Shown here piece after piece: positions 8,909-18,498 of a stretch of DNA of 64,000 bases. The translations under genes and the position numbers were made by a program. This stretch comes from Salmonella enterica subsp. arizonae (GTDB lineage Bacteria > Pseudomonadota > Gammaproteobacteria > Enterobacterales > Enterobacteriaceae), in assembly GCF_008692845.1 (NCBI RefSeq), contig NZ_VXJW01000004.1, forward strand, positions 124,001 to 188,000. Direction: 5' to 3'. Under the pieces are notes generated by a model. The model was not told the DNA's origin, ran no database searches, and was given only the letters and a program-made list of their open reading frames with translations. Position 1 is the stretch's first letter; every line of letters starts with the position of its first letter.

Positions 8909-10552
8909 TCAGAAAGCAACCCATTCATCAGTAGTCTGCGCGGGAACCGACGCCGTTCTCTGAACGCCAGGCGCCGCTTTCGCCGTTGCGCGCTGTTGCG
9001 GCTCATTAGCGGAAAGCTGGAACTGCTGTACGGAGCGTTGCAAATCCTCCGTCTGCCGCTCCAGCGCCGCCGCCGCCGCGGAAACCTGCTCGACCAGCGC
9101 GGCGTTTTGTTGCGTAACGCTATCCATTTGCGTGATCGCCACGCCAACCTGAGAGATTCCTTTACTCTGCTCTTCGGAGGCGGACGCGATCTGTTTCATA
9201 ATCGTCGTCACTTCCGTGACGCCGCGCAGAATGGCGTCCATCGTCGCCCCAGTTTCTTTGACCAGTTGCGCGCCCTGCTCTACGCGGCGTACCGATTCGC
9301 CAATTAAGGCTTCAATTTCTTTCGCCGCCCCCGCGCTGCGGCTGGCCAGGTTACGTACCTCACCGGCGACCACCGCGAAGCCGCGTCCCTGCTCGCCCGC
9401 TCTGGCCGCTTCTACCGCTGCGTTCAATGCCAGAATATTGGTCTGGAAAGCAATGCTATTAATTACCGTAGTAATTTCGGCGATTTGCTGCGAACTGGTG
9501 GAAATACCGTCCATCGTTTTCACCACATCGGAAACCAGCTCACCGCCTTTTCCTGCCGTTACCGAGGCGGCATCCGCAAGCTTACTGGCCTGGCGGGCGT
9601 GATCGGCATTCAGTTTCACCGTTGCCGTAAGCTGCTCCATGCTGGCAGCAGTCTCCTCCAGCGCGGCGGCCTGTTCTTCCGTTCGGGAAGAGAGATCGTT
9701 ATTGCCGGTAGAAATTTCCGTCGCGCCGCGCCAGATATTGTCGCTTCCGGCGCGAATCGTACTCACGGCTTCCCGTAAACTGTCCTGCATTGCGCGCAGT
9801 AGCGGCACCAACCGACCTACGCAGTTACGCCCCAACGTTTCAATCGGCTGGCTAAGATCGCCTTGCGCGATGCGCTGAAATTGCTGACGGATGCGCTCCA
9901 GCGGCTTCACCATCATGGTAACCAGATAGCGATCGGTGAAAATTAGGATGGCAATGCCCAGAATCACCGCCGTGATAAGCAGGATGCGGATAGTATAGGT
10001 TTTGCCATCGACCATCATGCGGGTGCGATCCAGCATTACGCCAGCTTCATGATTAAACCGTTCCGCGCTGGCGCCAAACGCGCGGCTGAGATCTGGTGTA
10101 ACCGTACTGGCATGTTCGCTCCATGCGGTCAGCGATCCGTGCTGCGCCAGTTGCATTTGAGGGATCACGCCTTTCTCCAGCAAAGCCTGCCAGTTGGACA
10201 ACACCGCTATTGAGATATCAGGGTTCATCGTTCCTGGCGACAACGTTTTCATCTCCTCCAGCTTTTTACGCATGTTATCGAGCGACTGTTGAGCAGGCGC
10301 AAAATCGGGCGTACCGCCGCCGATTTTTACATCCATCGCGCGGCTAAGGCGGGTGACAAAGCGGAAATATTGATCGTTACCCTGGCTTAACACAGTCATT
10401 TGCCGCACAAGATGTCGGTCAATATAATTTCCTTCGGAAACTTCGGATAATGCATGGACGCTGTATAAACCAACCCCCGACCAGAGTAGACAAAAAAGCC
10501 CCAGTATCGTCAGCATGACCATACGAATAGTAAAGTTTTGCAGCAAACGCAT
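8909..10552 (-). CDS. methyl-accepting chemotaxis protein
   Basis: This 547-residue transmembrane chemoreceptor has TM1 at about 11-31, a periplasmic four-helix-type sensor at about 32-188, TM2 at about 189-209, then a HAMP domain and the cytoplasmic signalling coiled coil. The highly conserved tip reads [20 protein letters not shown]. It ends in EWVAF, which fits the xWxxF pentapeptide that tethers CheR and CheB in high-abundance receptors. E. coli K-12 has no receptor at this site. I believe this is the Salmonella receptor often called McpB, reported to mediate repulsion from cystine, but I cannot confirm that name from sequence. A sigma-28-like promoter lies upstream. Confidence 0.9.
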   Translation of the reverse strand: MRLLQNFTIRMVMLTILGLFCLLWSGVGLYSVHALSEVSEGNYIDRHLVRQMTVLSQGNDQYFRFVTRLSRAMDVKIGGGTPDFAPAQQSLDNMRKKLEEMKTLSPGTMNPDISIAVLSNWQALLEKGVIPQMQLAQHGSLTAWSEHASTVTPDLSRAFGASAERFNHEAGVMLDRTRMMVDGKTYTIRILLITAVILGIAILIFTDRYLVTMMVKPLERIRQQFQRIAQGDLSQPIETLGRNCVGRLVPLLRAMQDSLREAVSTIRAGSDNIWRGATEISTGNNDLSSRTEEQAAALEETAASMEQLTATVKLNADHARQASKLADAASVTAGKGGELVSDVVKTMDGISTSSQQIAEITTVINSIAFQTNILALNAAVEAARAGEQGRGFAVVAGEVRNLASRSAGAAKEIEALIGESVRRVEQGAQLVKETGATMDAILRGVTEVTTIMKQIASASEEQSKGISQVGVAITQMDSVTQQNAALVEQVSAAAAALERQTEDLQRSVQQFQLSANEPQQRATAKAAPGVQRTASVPAQTTDEWVAF

Positions 10553-10607
10553 ATGAATTTCCTTGCTGAATATAAGAGATTAGTCATCAGACGATGACGT
10601 ACTCTCG

Positions 10608-10634
10608 TTATCGGCAAGGCGCGGAGAATATATA
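10608..10634 (-). promoter_or_regulatory. candidate sigma-28 (FliA) promoter for the chemoreceptor
   Basis: Read on the minus strand, TATA, 15 nt, then GCCGATAA ends 56 bp before the receptor ATG. The -10 element is a perfect match to the FliA consensus. The -35 element differs from TAAA at one base. Flagellar class-3 control is what one expects for a chemoreceptor. Confidence 0.7.
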
Positions 10635-10857
10635 ATGCATTCTCCATTTTTTTACGATGATCGCCGTTTACGCGCTTACAAATGTTATATACCTGTGAAC
10701 ACAGAGAAAATCTGTCAGTATTATTATTTAGCAAATGACTGGATGTAGAAGAAATATTGCGTAAGGCAGAAGCAAGGTAGTTATCCGTCGTTAAAGACGC
10801 GGCGTTTACAGCCAGGCTCATCATCCTTTACCCGACTGGTTCACCGTTGACGACGGC

Positions 10858-11359
<502 letters not shown>

Positions 11360-11412
11360 CTAAAACCAGCAACGGTATATGCCGACCACGCAACATCAGA
11401 TCAACATGTCAG

Positions 11413-11916
11413 TTAAATCTCATCCGGTTTAATCTGTGGGCGCTGATATTCAGGCCATACCAGCGCCACCAGCGCCGGGTAGGCTTCAAGGCTCAGCTCA
11501 CGGAAACACTGACGTAAATTAAGGACATCCAAATCCGAATACGGTACCTTTTCACCGTTCAGGCAACGCTTCTTAATATTGTCGTAATACTTATAGACGG
11601 CAGAGTTAAGGTCGCTGCAACGGCGTTGAGCGTCAAATAATCCAGGCGTTTCATTCAACTCAGTCATTGTCATTCGCTTTATCGTTGCATGAAGGAAATC
11701 GATATATTCATGGTTAACACGCCAGTACCACACCGGCGTTATCGAATTCATTAATACTGAAAAATGATCTTCACCCTCTTCCTTTGTCATGAGCTCAGTT
11801 TGATTTAAATTTACTATGTCCCCACCAGGACGTTTTTTATTAACCTCCCACATCAGGAAGAGTATCGCGCCAGTAAGTAATAGCAATATAATTACAGAAT
11901 AAAAAATACTGTTCAT
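11413..11916 (-). CDS. unrecognised membrane-anchored protein
   Basis: This 167-residue protein starts at 11916, chosen because GGAG lies 6 nt upstream; an in-frame start at 11964 has no such site. A single hydrophobic helix (about residues 4-24, IFYSVIILLLLTG) is followed by a mostly helical soluble part with aromatic patches (TPVWYWRVNHEYIDF) and two cysteines. I recognise no family. It is divergent from the next two genes across a very AT-rich 100 bp, a sign of foreign origin and possible silencing by H-NS. No K-12 counterpart is known to me at this place. Confidence 0.7.
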   Translation of the reverse strand: MNSIFYSVIILLLLTGAILFLMWEVNKKRPGGDIVNLNQTELMTKEEGEDHFSVLMNSITPVWYWRVNHEYIDFLHATIKRMTMTELNETPGLFDAQRRCSDLNSAVYKYYDNIKKRCLNGEKVPYSDLDVLNLRQCFRELSLEAYPALVALVWPEYQRPQIKPDEI

Positions 11917-12018
11917 AGCAGGCTCCATTTTTTTGATTTTAAAATTACACCATGCTATTGTCAACGAAACCTACACTATTAAAAATAGTATACCACTGAT
12001 CGTAAAGGATATTTAGTC

Positions 12019-12429
12019 ATGCTTCCTGAGCATCTGGTTTCCTCTCATTTTCGCCTGTCATCGCCGCCCCCTGAAGCCACAGAAAACAGTAAAAATTTGA
12101 CTCAGGGAAAGATAAAACTCAGCGATTATAAGCCTGATATTTTAATTAGCGCTAACACTGCCGGGCAACCCAGAAACGTATTATTTGAAGAACGTGACCG
12201 TCATATTAGAGAACGTCTGTATTGTGTGGCTAAAATTGAAACGTTTGCCCGCCTTATAAACGCACTACAGGAAGAAGGCGATATTGATGCCCAAACGCTA
12301 AGTAAAATACTGGCGGATAAAACCGCAATGATAAATGAAAAAGGCAATGCCATTTGGCTTAATTTAATCACTCGCGAGAGCAACACGCCGCTATTTTATT
12401 CACTGGAAGATAAAGATGAAAGAGGTTGA
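12019..12429 (+). CDS. unrecognised 136-residue protein, first of an overlapping pair
   Basis: This soluble, helix-rich protein has no signal peptide. The first 30 residues look flexible and proline/serine-rich; the rest is charged and helical (RDRHIRERLYCVAKIETFARLINAL). A ribosome site (AAGGA, 9 nt spacing) precedes the ATG. It overlaps the following gene by 14 bp in another frame, so the two are probably translated together. I do not recognise the family. AT-rich third positions differ from the flanking backbone genes. Confidence 0.68.
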   Translation: MLPEHLVSSHFRLSSPPPEATENSKNLTQGKIKLSDYKPDILISANTAGQPRNVLFEERDRHIRERLYCVAKIETFARLINALQEEGDIDAQTLSKILADKTAMINEKGNAIWLNLITRESNTPLFYSLEDKDERG

Positions 12430-12820
12430 AGACAATAACGTTTATTTGGCTTTAGATAACCATAAAAGTGATGAATTTATCTTAAAGCAAAATATTGCAG
12501 CGCTAATCGCCAGTAAAAATGCCACGCTGGAAAAGGTAACGCAGGAGGTGGTCTCCATACCAGCGGCGTTAGTGCGCCTGAAGTGGCAAAACCGACGGGA
12601 GATTTATGCGTTACAGGTCAAAGAGGAAATTTATGGCGCGACCATCAATGCTATTATCGAGCAGCATCCTGAATTACGAGAAAAAATTATGTCTCGTCTT
12701 GAAAGCAATTGGCAACATTTGCTGGCTCGCGAGACGGCAACCTTACGCCTGACGCGCAAGCTTTCCGATGGCGATTACCAGACGCGCAGCGTCGCTACCG
12801 TCGCACGGCAAGAAAAATAG
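12416..12820 (+). CDS. unrecognised 134-residue protein, second of an overlapping pair
   Basis: This soluble, strongly charged, helix-rich protein has no signal or membrane segment. It includes RLKWQNRREIYALQVKEEIYGATINAII and a basic C-terminal third. Its start lies inside the end of the preceding gene. The pairing of two small helical proteins, with a divergent membrane protein, suggests a joint function, but nothing in the sequence says which. The gene ends 123 bp before yghA. Confidence 0.68.
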   Translation: MKEVEDNNVYLALDNHKSDEFILKQNIAALIASKNATLEKVTQEVVSIPAALVRLKWQNRREIYALQVKEEIYGATINAIIEQHPELREKIMSRLESNWQHLLARETATLRLTRKLSDGDYQTRSVATVARQEK

Positions 12821-12903
12821 CCTTCATGGCTGGTTAACTCTGTTGTGAATACGGGCGAAGCATAAGGATCGTTCTGATTCTCCCTCTTACGGTAGCAAAA
12901 GTG

Positions 12904-12914
12904 TCTACGCTTAA
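12904..12914 (+). promoter_or_regulatory. candidate sigma-S -10 element for yghA
   Basis: TCTACGCTTAA, 30 bp before the yghA ATG, matches the extended sigma-S -10 consensus (CTAYRCTTAA with preceding T). RpoS control would suit a stress-type short-chain reductase. No clear -35 element is seen, as is common for sigma-S. Confidence 0.5.
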
Positions 12915-12943
12915 AGGGTGTTCAACCTGAAGGGAGAAGCTCA

Positions 12944-13828
12944 ATGTCTCATCTATACGACCCTACCACGCAGTATTACACCGGTGAATATCCTAAGCAA
13001 AAACAGCCGGCGCCCGGCGTGCAGGCGAAAATGACGCCTGTTCCTGACTGCGGCGAAAAAAGTTATGTCGGCAGTGGTCGCCTTAAAGATCGTAAGGCAC
13101 TGGTGACAGGGGGCGACTCAGGGATTGGGCGCGCTGCCGCCATCGCTTACGCGCGTGAAGGCGCGGATGTCGCGATCAACTATCTGCCAGCGGAAGAAGA
13201 GGATGCGCAGCAAGTTAAAGCGCTGATTGAGGAGTGCGGTCGTAAAGCGGTATTACTGCCAGGCGATCTCAGCGACGAATCTTTCGCCCGTTCGCTGGTA
13301 TACAAGGCGCGTGAAACGCTTGGGGGGCTGGACATTCTGGCGCTGGTAGCCGGTAAACAGACGGCAATCCCGGAGATAAAAGATCTGACCAGCGAGCAAT
13401 TTCAGCAAACATTCGCCGTTAACGTTTTTGCCCTATTCTGGATAACCCAGGAAGCAATTCCGCTGCTGCCGGAAGGTGCCAGCATTATCACTACATCGTC
13501 TATCCAGGCATATCAGCCCAGTCCACACCTGCTGGACTATGCGGCAACCAAAGCGGCGATCCTCAATTACAGTCGCGGCTTGGCGAAGCAGGTGGCGGAA
13601 AAAGGAATTCGCGTGAATATTGTCGCGCCAGGTCCTATCTGGACAGCGTTGCAAATTTCCGGCGGTCAAACGCAGGATAAAATTCCACAGTTTGGTCAGC
13701 AAACGCCAATGAAGCGAGCCGGTCAACCGGCAGAGCTGGCGCCAGTGTATGTCTATCTGGCAAGTCAGGAATCAAGTTACGTTACCGCAGAAGTCCACGG
13801 CGTGTGCGGCGGGGAACATTTAGGTTAA
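12944..13828 (+). CDS. yghA: short-chain dehydrogenase/reductase YghA
   Basis: This 294-residue NADP(H)-dependent oxidoreductase has the classical SDR fold. A 45-residue N-terminal extension ([13 protein letters not shown]) is typical of the YghA/YhdF-type group. The cofactor loop TGGDSGIG spans residues 55-62. The catalytic pair is in YAATK (Tyr199, Lys203), and PGPIWTAL follows. A GAAGGGAG ribosome site precedes the start. Annotated in E. coli as a putative aldehyde reductase; the natural substrate is uncertain. It is convergent with exbD. Confidence 0.9.
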   Translation: MSHLYDPTTQYYTGEYPKQKQPAPGVQAKMTPVPDCGEKSYVGSGRLKDRKALVTGGDSGIGRAAAIAYAREGADVAINYLPAEEEDAQQVKALIEECGRKAVLLPGDLSDESFARSLVYKARETLGGLDILALVAGKQTAIPEIKDLTSEQFQQTFAVNVFALFWITQEAIPLLPEGASIITTSSIQAYQPSPHLLDYAATKAAILNYSRGLAKQVAEKGIRVNIVAPGPIWTALQISGGQTQDKIPQFGQQTPMKRAGQPAELAPVYVYLASQESSYVTAEVHGVCGGEHLG

Positions 13829-13891
13829 CGGATTCGGTAGATTAAGATGGCGCAATTCTGTTAAGCAAAGCGCCATCTTAGGCAATAAAAA

Positions 13892-13923
13892 GCCGGATGG
13901 CGGTTGCGCCTTACCCGGCCTAC
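13892..13923. repeat. REP element between yghA and exbD
   Basis: A typical REP unit: gccggatggcg, a short loop, then cgccttacccggcctac. It lies in the gap between two convergent genes. Confidence 0.75.
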
Positions 13924-13939
13924 AGCGTCAGCAGAATAC

Positions 13940-14365
13940 TTATTTCGCTTTCACGGTCTCTTCACCGACCAGACCAATCTTGAGATAACCCGCCTGATGC
14001 AGCATATCCATTACTTTCATCAGGGTTTCATAATCTACGGTTTTATCAGCGCGGAAGAAAATCGTGGTATCTTTTTTTCCTTCCGTCAGGGCCGTTAGCT
14101 CGGCAATCATCGTGTCATCCGTCACCGGATCGTTACCGATAAACATGGTGTTATCCGCTTTCACCGACAGATAAACCGGTTTTTCCGGGCGCGGCTGCGG
14201 CGTACTGGTAGAAGCGGGCAGATTCACTTTGACGTCCACCGTCGCCAGCGGCGCAGCTACCATAAAGATAATCAGCAGAACCAACATGACATCGATAAAC
14301 GGCGTCACGTTGATTTCATGCATTTCACCGTTGTCGTCCAGATTCTCGTTAAGACGCATTGCCAT
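13940..14365 (-). CDS. exbD: TonB energy-transduction protein ExbD
   Basis: This 141-residue inner-membrane protein has one N-terminal helix (about 22-43) carrying the membrane Asp (TPFIDVMLVLLIIF, Asp25) needed to use the proton gradient, and a periplasmic domain. With ExbB it powers TonB for iron-siderophore and cobalamin uptake. It starts 6 bp after the exbB stop, so the two form an operon. Iron regulation is expected through the Fur-like site upstream of exbB. Confidence 0.96.
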   Translation of the reverse strand: MAMRLNENLDDNGEMHEINVTPFIDVMLVLLIIFMVAAPLATVDVKVNLPASTSTPQPRPEKPVYLSVKADNTMFIGNDPVTDDTMIAELTALTEGKKDTTIFFRADKTVDYETLMKVMDMLHQAGYLKIGLVGEETVKAK

Positions 14366-14371
14366 GACGCA

Positions 14372-15106
14372 TTATCCTACCCGTAATTTCTGCGCGGCGC
14401 GTACCGGCTGCGCGGAGGCGCTCGCATTCAGATCGAGATCGCGGCTTTGTAGCAGCAGTACCTGCGCCGCCACATCACCCAGCGTCGCTTTGTAACTCCC
14501 TATCTGACGCGCAAAGATGTTGTAAATGACGACGGCCGGGATCGCGGCCACCAGCCCAATCGCCGTCGCCAGGAGCGCTTCCGCAATACCAGGCGCGACC
14601 ACCGCCAGATTGGTGGTCTGCGTTTGCGCAATACCGATGAAGCTATTCATAATGCCCCATACGGTGCCAAACAACCCGACAAACGGGGAAATAGCGCCAA
14701 TCGTCGCCAGATAACCGTTGCCTCGTCCCATGTAGCGACCAACCGCCGCGACGCGACGTTCCAGACGGAAACCAGTACGTTCTTTAATCCCTTCGTTATC
14801 TTCGCTGCCCTGAGAGAGTTCCAGTTCATTCTGCGCTTCATTGATGAGCTGCGCGCTGAGGCTTTTTGCGCTGAAACCTGCTGCGATGTCGGCAGCCTGA
14901 TCTAAGGAACGCGCATCAACTAATTGCTGTTGCTCATGCTTTAAGCGGCGCTTCTGAGAGAAAAATTCAACGCTTTTACTGAAAAAGATAGCCCAGGTGA
15001 CGACCGACGCCAGGATCAGACCAATCATCACGCACTTCACGACAATATCGGCGTGCTGATACATACCCCAGACGGAAAGATCCGTCTGCATCAAATTATT
15101 ACCCAC
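14372..15106 (-). CDS. exbB: TonB energy-transduction protein ExbB
   Basis: This 244-residue MotA/TolQ/ExbB proton-channel protein has three membrane helices. The pore-lining segments are ISPFVGLFGTVWGIM and IAEALLATAIGLVAAIPAVV. Translation starts at GTG, as in E. coli, giving MGNNLMQTD. It forms the pentameric motor with ExbD. A Fur-box-like sequence lies about 65 bp upstream. The gene is divergent from metC. Confidence 0.96.
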   Translation of the reverse strand: MGNNLMQTDLSVWGMYQHADIVVKCVMIGLILASVVTWAIFFSKSVEFFSQKRRLKHEQQQLVDARSLDQAADIAAGFSAKSLSAQLINEAQNELELSQGSEDNEGIKERTGFRLERRVAAVGRYMGRGNGYLATIGAISPFVGLFGTVWGIMNSFIGIAQTQTTNLAVVAPGIAEALLATAIGLVAAIPAVVIYNIFARQIGSYKATLGDVAAQVLLLQSRDLDLNASASAQPVRAAQKLRVG

Positions 15107-15169
15107 TCTGAATCTCCAGGACGCAAATCACAAAATCTGAGCATAATAATATCAAAACAACGTCGAATT

Positions 15170-15188
15170 GATAGTCGTTCTCATTACT
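15170..15188 (-). promoter_or_regulatory. Fur-box-like site upstream of exbB
   Basis: The 19-bp sequence gatagtcgttctcattact agrees with the Fur consensus at 12 of 19 positions by my count. Its place before exbBD fits the known iron repression of that operon. Confidence 0.6.
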
Positions 15189-15323
15189 ATTTACATATTG
15201 CCGCACCTTTGATGCTTTTTCTTTGCGCTTAAGCATTAAAAAAGTCACCTGTTTTTATTTTGGCAAAATTTTCATCTGTATCACTCGTCGCCAAGGTGCA
15301 TATTGTCATATTCATGCTAGTTT

Positions 15324-15339
15324 AGACATCCAGACGGAT
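15324..15339 (+). promoter_or_regulatory. tandem Met boxes (MetJ operator) before metC
   Basis: Two adjacent 8-mers, AGACATCC and AGACGGAT, each match the MetJ consensus AGACGTCT at six of eight bases. They lie 19 bp before the metC start. MetJ with S-adenosylmethionine would repress the gene. Confidence 0.7.
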
Positions 15340-15357
15340 AAAATCAGGAAGCTCAAT

Positions 15358-16545
15358 ATGACGAATAAACAGTTGGATACAAAACTGGTAAACGCAGGAC
15401 GCAGCAAAAAATACACGCTTGGCTCAGTGAATAGTGTGATTCAACGCGCTTCTTCACTGGTATTTGACACCATCGAGGCCAAAAAACATGCCACCCGCAA
15501 TCGCGCCAACGGCGAATTATTCTACGGACGTCGGGGAACGCTAACCCACTTTTCGCTCCAGGAAGCCATGTGCGAGCTGGAAGGCGGTGCCGGATGCGCG
15601 CTCTTCCCGTGCGGCGCAGCGGCGATCGCCAACACCATCCTGGCATTCGTTGAACAGGGCGACCACGTCCTGATGACCAACACGGCTTATGAACCCAGCC
15701 AGAATTTTTGCAGCAAAATTCTCGGCAAGCTGGGGGTGACGACAAGCTGGTTCGATCCGCTCATCGGCGCTGATATTATTCAACATATTCAGCCGAATAC
15801 GAAAGTCGTATTTCTGGAATCTCCCGGCTCTATTACCATGGAAGTACATGATATACCGACTATTGTCAGCGCAGTCAGACGCGTCGCGCCAAAAGCCGTC
15901 ATCATGATTGATAATACCTGGGCGGCAGGCATTCTGTTTAAAGCGCTTGAGTTCGGTATCGATATCTCTATCCAGGCGGGCACGAAGTATCTGATTGGTC
16001 ATTCTGATGCGATGGTCGGTACGGCCGTCGCAAATGCGCGCTGCTGGGAACAATTGCGGGAAAGCGCCTATCTGATGGGGCAAATGCTCGACGCCGACAC
16101 GGCTTACATGACCAGCCGCGGCCTTCGCACGCTTGGCGTCCGGTTGCGCCAGCACCATGAAAGCAGCCTAAAAATCGCCGCATGGCTGACAAATCATCCT
16201 CAGGTCGCGCGCGTTAACCATCCGGCCCTGCCGGGCAGCCAGGGTCATGCGATCTGGAAACGAGACTTTACAGGCAGCAGCGGTCTGTTCTCCTTCGTAC
16301 TCAATAAAAAGCTGACCGATGCGGAATTATCGGCCTACCTGGATAACTTTTCGCTGTTCAGTATGGCCTACTCTTGGGGAGGGTTCGAGTCGCTGATTCT
16401 CGCCAATCAGCCGGAACAGATCGCCGCAATTCGCCCGGCAGGCGGCGTAGATTTTACCGGTACGCTGATTCGGGTGCATATTGGTTTAGAGAATGTTGAT
16501 GATTTAATCGCTGATTTAGCCGCCGGATTCGCCAGAATTGTGTAA
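15358..16545 (+). CDS. metC: cystathionine beta-lyase MetC
   Basis: This 395-residue PLP enzyme splits cystathionine into homocysteine, pyruvate and ammonia, the penultimate step of methionine synthesis. The cofactor lysine is Lys210 in [10 protein letters not shown]. The substrate-binding YGRRG motif and C-terminal SWGGFESL are present. I chose the ATG at 15358 ([10 protein letters not shown]) because it gives the family length and sits just after the Met boxes. A longer in-frame opening from 15223 runs through the promoter and was rejected. The gene is divergent from exbB. Confidence 0.96.
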   Translation: MTNKQLDTKLVNAGRSKKYTLGSVNSVIQRASSLVFDTIEAKKHATRNRANGELFYGRRGTLTHFSLQEAMCELEGGAGCALFPCGAAAIANTILAFVEQGDHVLMTNTAYEPSQNFCSKILGKLGVTTSWFDPLIGADIIQHIQPNTKVVFLESPGSITMEVHDIPTIVSAVRRVAPKAVIMIDNTWAAGILFKALEFGIDISIQAGTKYLIGHSDAMVGTAVANARCWEQLRESAYLMGQMLDADTAYMTSRGLRTLGVRLRQHHESSLKIAAWLTNHPQVARVNHPALPGSQGHAIWKRDFTGSSGLFSFVLNKKLTDAELSAYLDNFSLFSMAYSWGGFESLILANQPEQIAAIRPAGGVDFTGTLIRVHIGLENVDDLIADLAAGFARIV

Positions 16546-16683
16546 AGTTGCCGCAGATAGACATATATGCAGACAATTTCCGTGGAAAAGTCTGCATTTG
16601 TAGCGTCCGGGATCAGGCATTCCGGGCGATTCAGGAGTACAATAGGCACATAAAAGCGTAAACGCTGTTCCACAGGAAAGTTC

Positions 16684-17343
16684 ATGGCTGTCATTCAAGA
16701 TATTATCGCTGCGCTCTGGCAACATGATTTTGCCGCGCTGGCGAATCCACACGTTGTTAGCGTCGTTTACTTTGTCATGTTCGCCACGCTATTTTTAGAA
16801 AACGGTCTGTTGCCAGCGTCATTTTTACCCGGCGATAGCCTGCTATTGCTGGCAGGCGCCTTGATCGCCCAGGACGTGATGCATTTTTTGCCAACGATTG
16901 GCATTCTTACCGCCGCGGCCAGCCTCGGCTGCTGGCTAAGTTATATCCAGGGACGCTGGCTCGGTAATACGCGCACCGTCAAAGGCTGGCTGGCGCAGCT
17001 TCCTGCAAAATATCATCAGCGCGCCACCTGCATGTTTGACCGTCACGGTTTGTTAGCGTTGCTTGTCGGACGCTTTCTGGCATTTGTACGTACTCTGTTG
17101 CCAACAATGGCGGGCATTTCCGGTCTTTCCAACCGCCGGTTTCAGTTTTTTAACTGGTTAAGCGGCCTGCTGTGGGTGACCGTTGTGACCAGTTTCGGCT
17201 ACGCGCTCAGTATGATTCCGTTTGTTAAGCGTCATGAACATCAGGTAATGACATTTTTAATGATCCTTCCCGTCGCGCTGCTGGTTGCCGGGTTGTTAGG
17301 TACGCTGGTCGTGTTGATTAAAAAGAAATACTGTAATGCCTGA
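16684..17343 (+). CDS. yghB: DedA-family inner-membrane protein YghB
   Basis: This 219-residue polytopic membrane protein of the DedA/VTT family contains the hallmark re-entrant motifs [16 protein letters not shown] and [16 protein letters not shown]. In E. coli, YghB and its paralogue YqjA are partly redundant for cell division, proton-motive-force maintenance and envelope integrity. The gene stands alone between metC and yqhC. Confidence 0.93.
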   Translation: MAVIQDIIAALWQHDFAALANPHVVSVVYFVMFATLFLENGLLPASFLPGDSLLLLAGALIAQDVMHFLPTIGILTAAASLGCWLSYIQGRWLGNTRTVKGWLAQLPAKYHQRATCMFDRHGLLALLVGRFLAFVRTLLPTMAGISGLSNRRFQFFNWLSGLLWVTVVTSFGYALSMIPFVKRHEHQVMTFLMILPVALLVAGLLGTLVVLIKKKYCNA

Positions 17344-17406
17344 CTTATCCATGATCGGCCAGAATGGCCCGGTTGCGCTTCGCTGATCTGTGCCGGGATA
17401 ACCAAC

Positions 17407-18333
17407 TTAGTTCCCTTGTATTATCCGCATTCTTGCCGCATCTTCGCCCGGCGTAACGCCAAAATAACGTTTAAACTCCCGGCTAAATTGCGATGCGCTC
17501 TCATAGCCGACCCGCATCGCCGCGGCGCTGGCCTTCATACCGTCGTGAATTATCAACATCCTTGCCTTATGCAGCCGGTAGCTTTTTAAATACTGCAACG
17601 GCGAGGTACTGGTAACCGCCTTAAAATTATGGTGAAACGCCGACACGCTCATGTTCGCTTCTGCCGCCAGTTGCTCAACATTCAGGTTCTCGGTGTATTT
17701 CATTTCGATCTGTTTAAGTACGCGACTGATCAGGCTCAAGTGAGTCTGGCGGCTAACCAGCGCAAGCAGCGCCCCGCCGCGCGGCCCCATCAGCACATGA
17801 TAAAGGATTTCGCGAATAATCTGTTTTCCCAGGATCCGCGCATCCAGCGGGCGTTCTATTACATCCATCAACCTTTCTACTGCGCATAAAATCTCGTCCG
17901 ACAGCGTGGCGGAGTTAATTCCGCTGGCTGTCATCGGAAGCTGGAAGCGCTCATCTTCGCCAATGTCCATAAGCAGCTTTTGCAGTTGCAGCACATCAAT
18001 GTCGAGCCGGATTCCGGCCAGCGGTATCTCCGGCGTCGCGTAGGTCTCGCATTCAAAAGGGAGCGGCACGGTCAGTAAGAGATATTCATTAGCGTCGTAA
18101 CGAAACTCGCGCTCATTAATATAGCCAATTTTATGACCAGAAAAGAGAAATATGATGCCAGGCTGATACATAACCGGCGTGCGCGGCCCCGGTTCAGCAC
18201 CATATAATAGACGAATGCCCGGTAGCCGTTCGCTGATTATTTTATCATTATTTTTCAAATGATTAATTTTATTCGCTAACTGTAAGCAAATTGCTTCACG
18301 ATTCATAGCACGCCATTTTTTTATCAAATTCAC
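17407..18333 (-). CDS. yqhC: AraC-family regulator YqhC
   Basis: This 308-residue regulator has an N-terminal AraC_N sensor domain and a C-terminal double helix-turn-helix domain (about 205-300; [41 protein letters not shown]). In E. coli YqhC activates yqhD and dkgA in response to aldehydes such as glyoxal and methylglyoxal. The open frame begins at a GTG at 18333. ATG at 18306 ([10 protein letters not shown]) is an alternative; neither has a strong ribosome site. It is divergent from yqhD with a 165-bp gap that should hold its operator. Confidence 0.92.
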   Translation of the reverse strand: MNLIKKWRAMNREAICLQLANKINHLKNNDKIISERLPGIRLLYGAEPGPRTPVMYQPGIIFLFSGHKIGYINEREFRYDANEYLLLTVPLPFECETYATPEIPLAGIRLDIDVLQLQKLLMDIGEDERFQLPMTASGINSATLSDEILCAVERLMDVIERPLDARILGKQIIREILYHVLMGPRGGALLALVSRQTHLSLISRVLKQIEMKYTENLNVEQLAAEANMSVSAFHHNFKAVTSTSPLQYLKSYRLHKARMLIIHDGMKASAAAMRVGYESASQFSREFKRYFGVTPGEDAARMRIIQGN

Positions 18334-18498
18334 TCCGCCGGATTGTGCGCATTTTTAGCGATTTTCTCCAGTATTCTGGAGAAATAGGCAAAACATTGGC
18401 AGAAATGTGCATTGAGAGACATACATCACAAGACCACAATGATGACCATCAGGCGGACAGCCGCCTGCCCTCTTTTTACCCACACAAGGGAGTGAGCA

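Noticed and set aside
10510-10824. Minus-strand open frame of 104 codons (MMSLAVNAASLTT) upstream of the chemoreceptor
   Set aside because: It runs across the sigma-28-like promoter and into the receptor's first codons in another frame, has no family I know, and its ribosome site is too close to the start. A small protein cannot be fully excluded.
15223-15357. N-terminal extension of metC by 45 codons
   Set aside because: It crosses the Met boxes and promoter, and MetC length is right from 15358.
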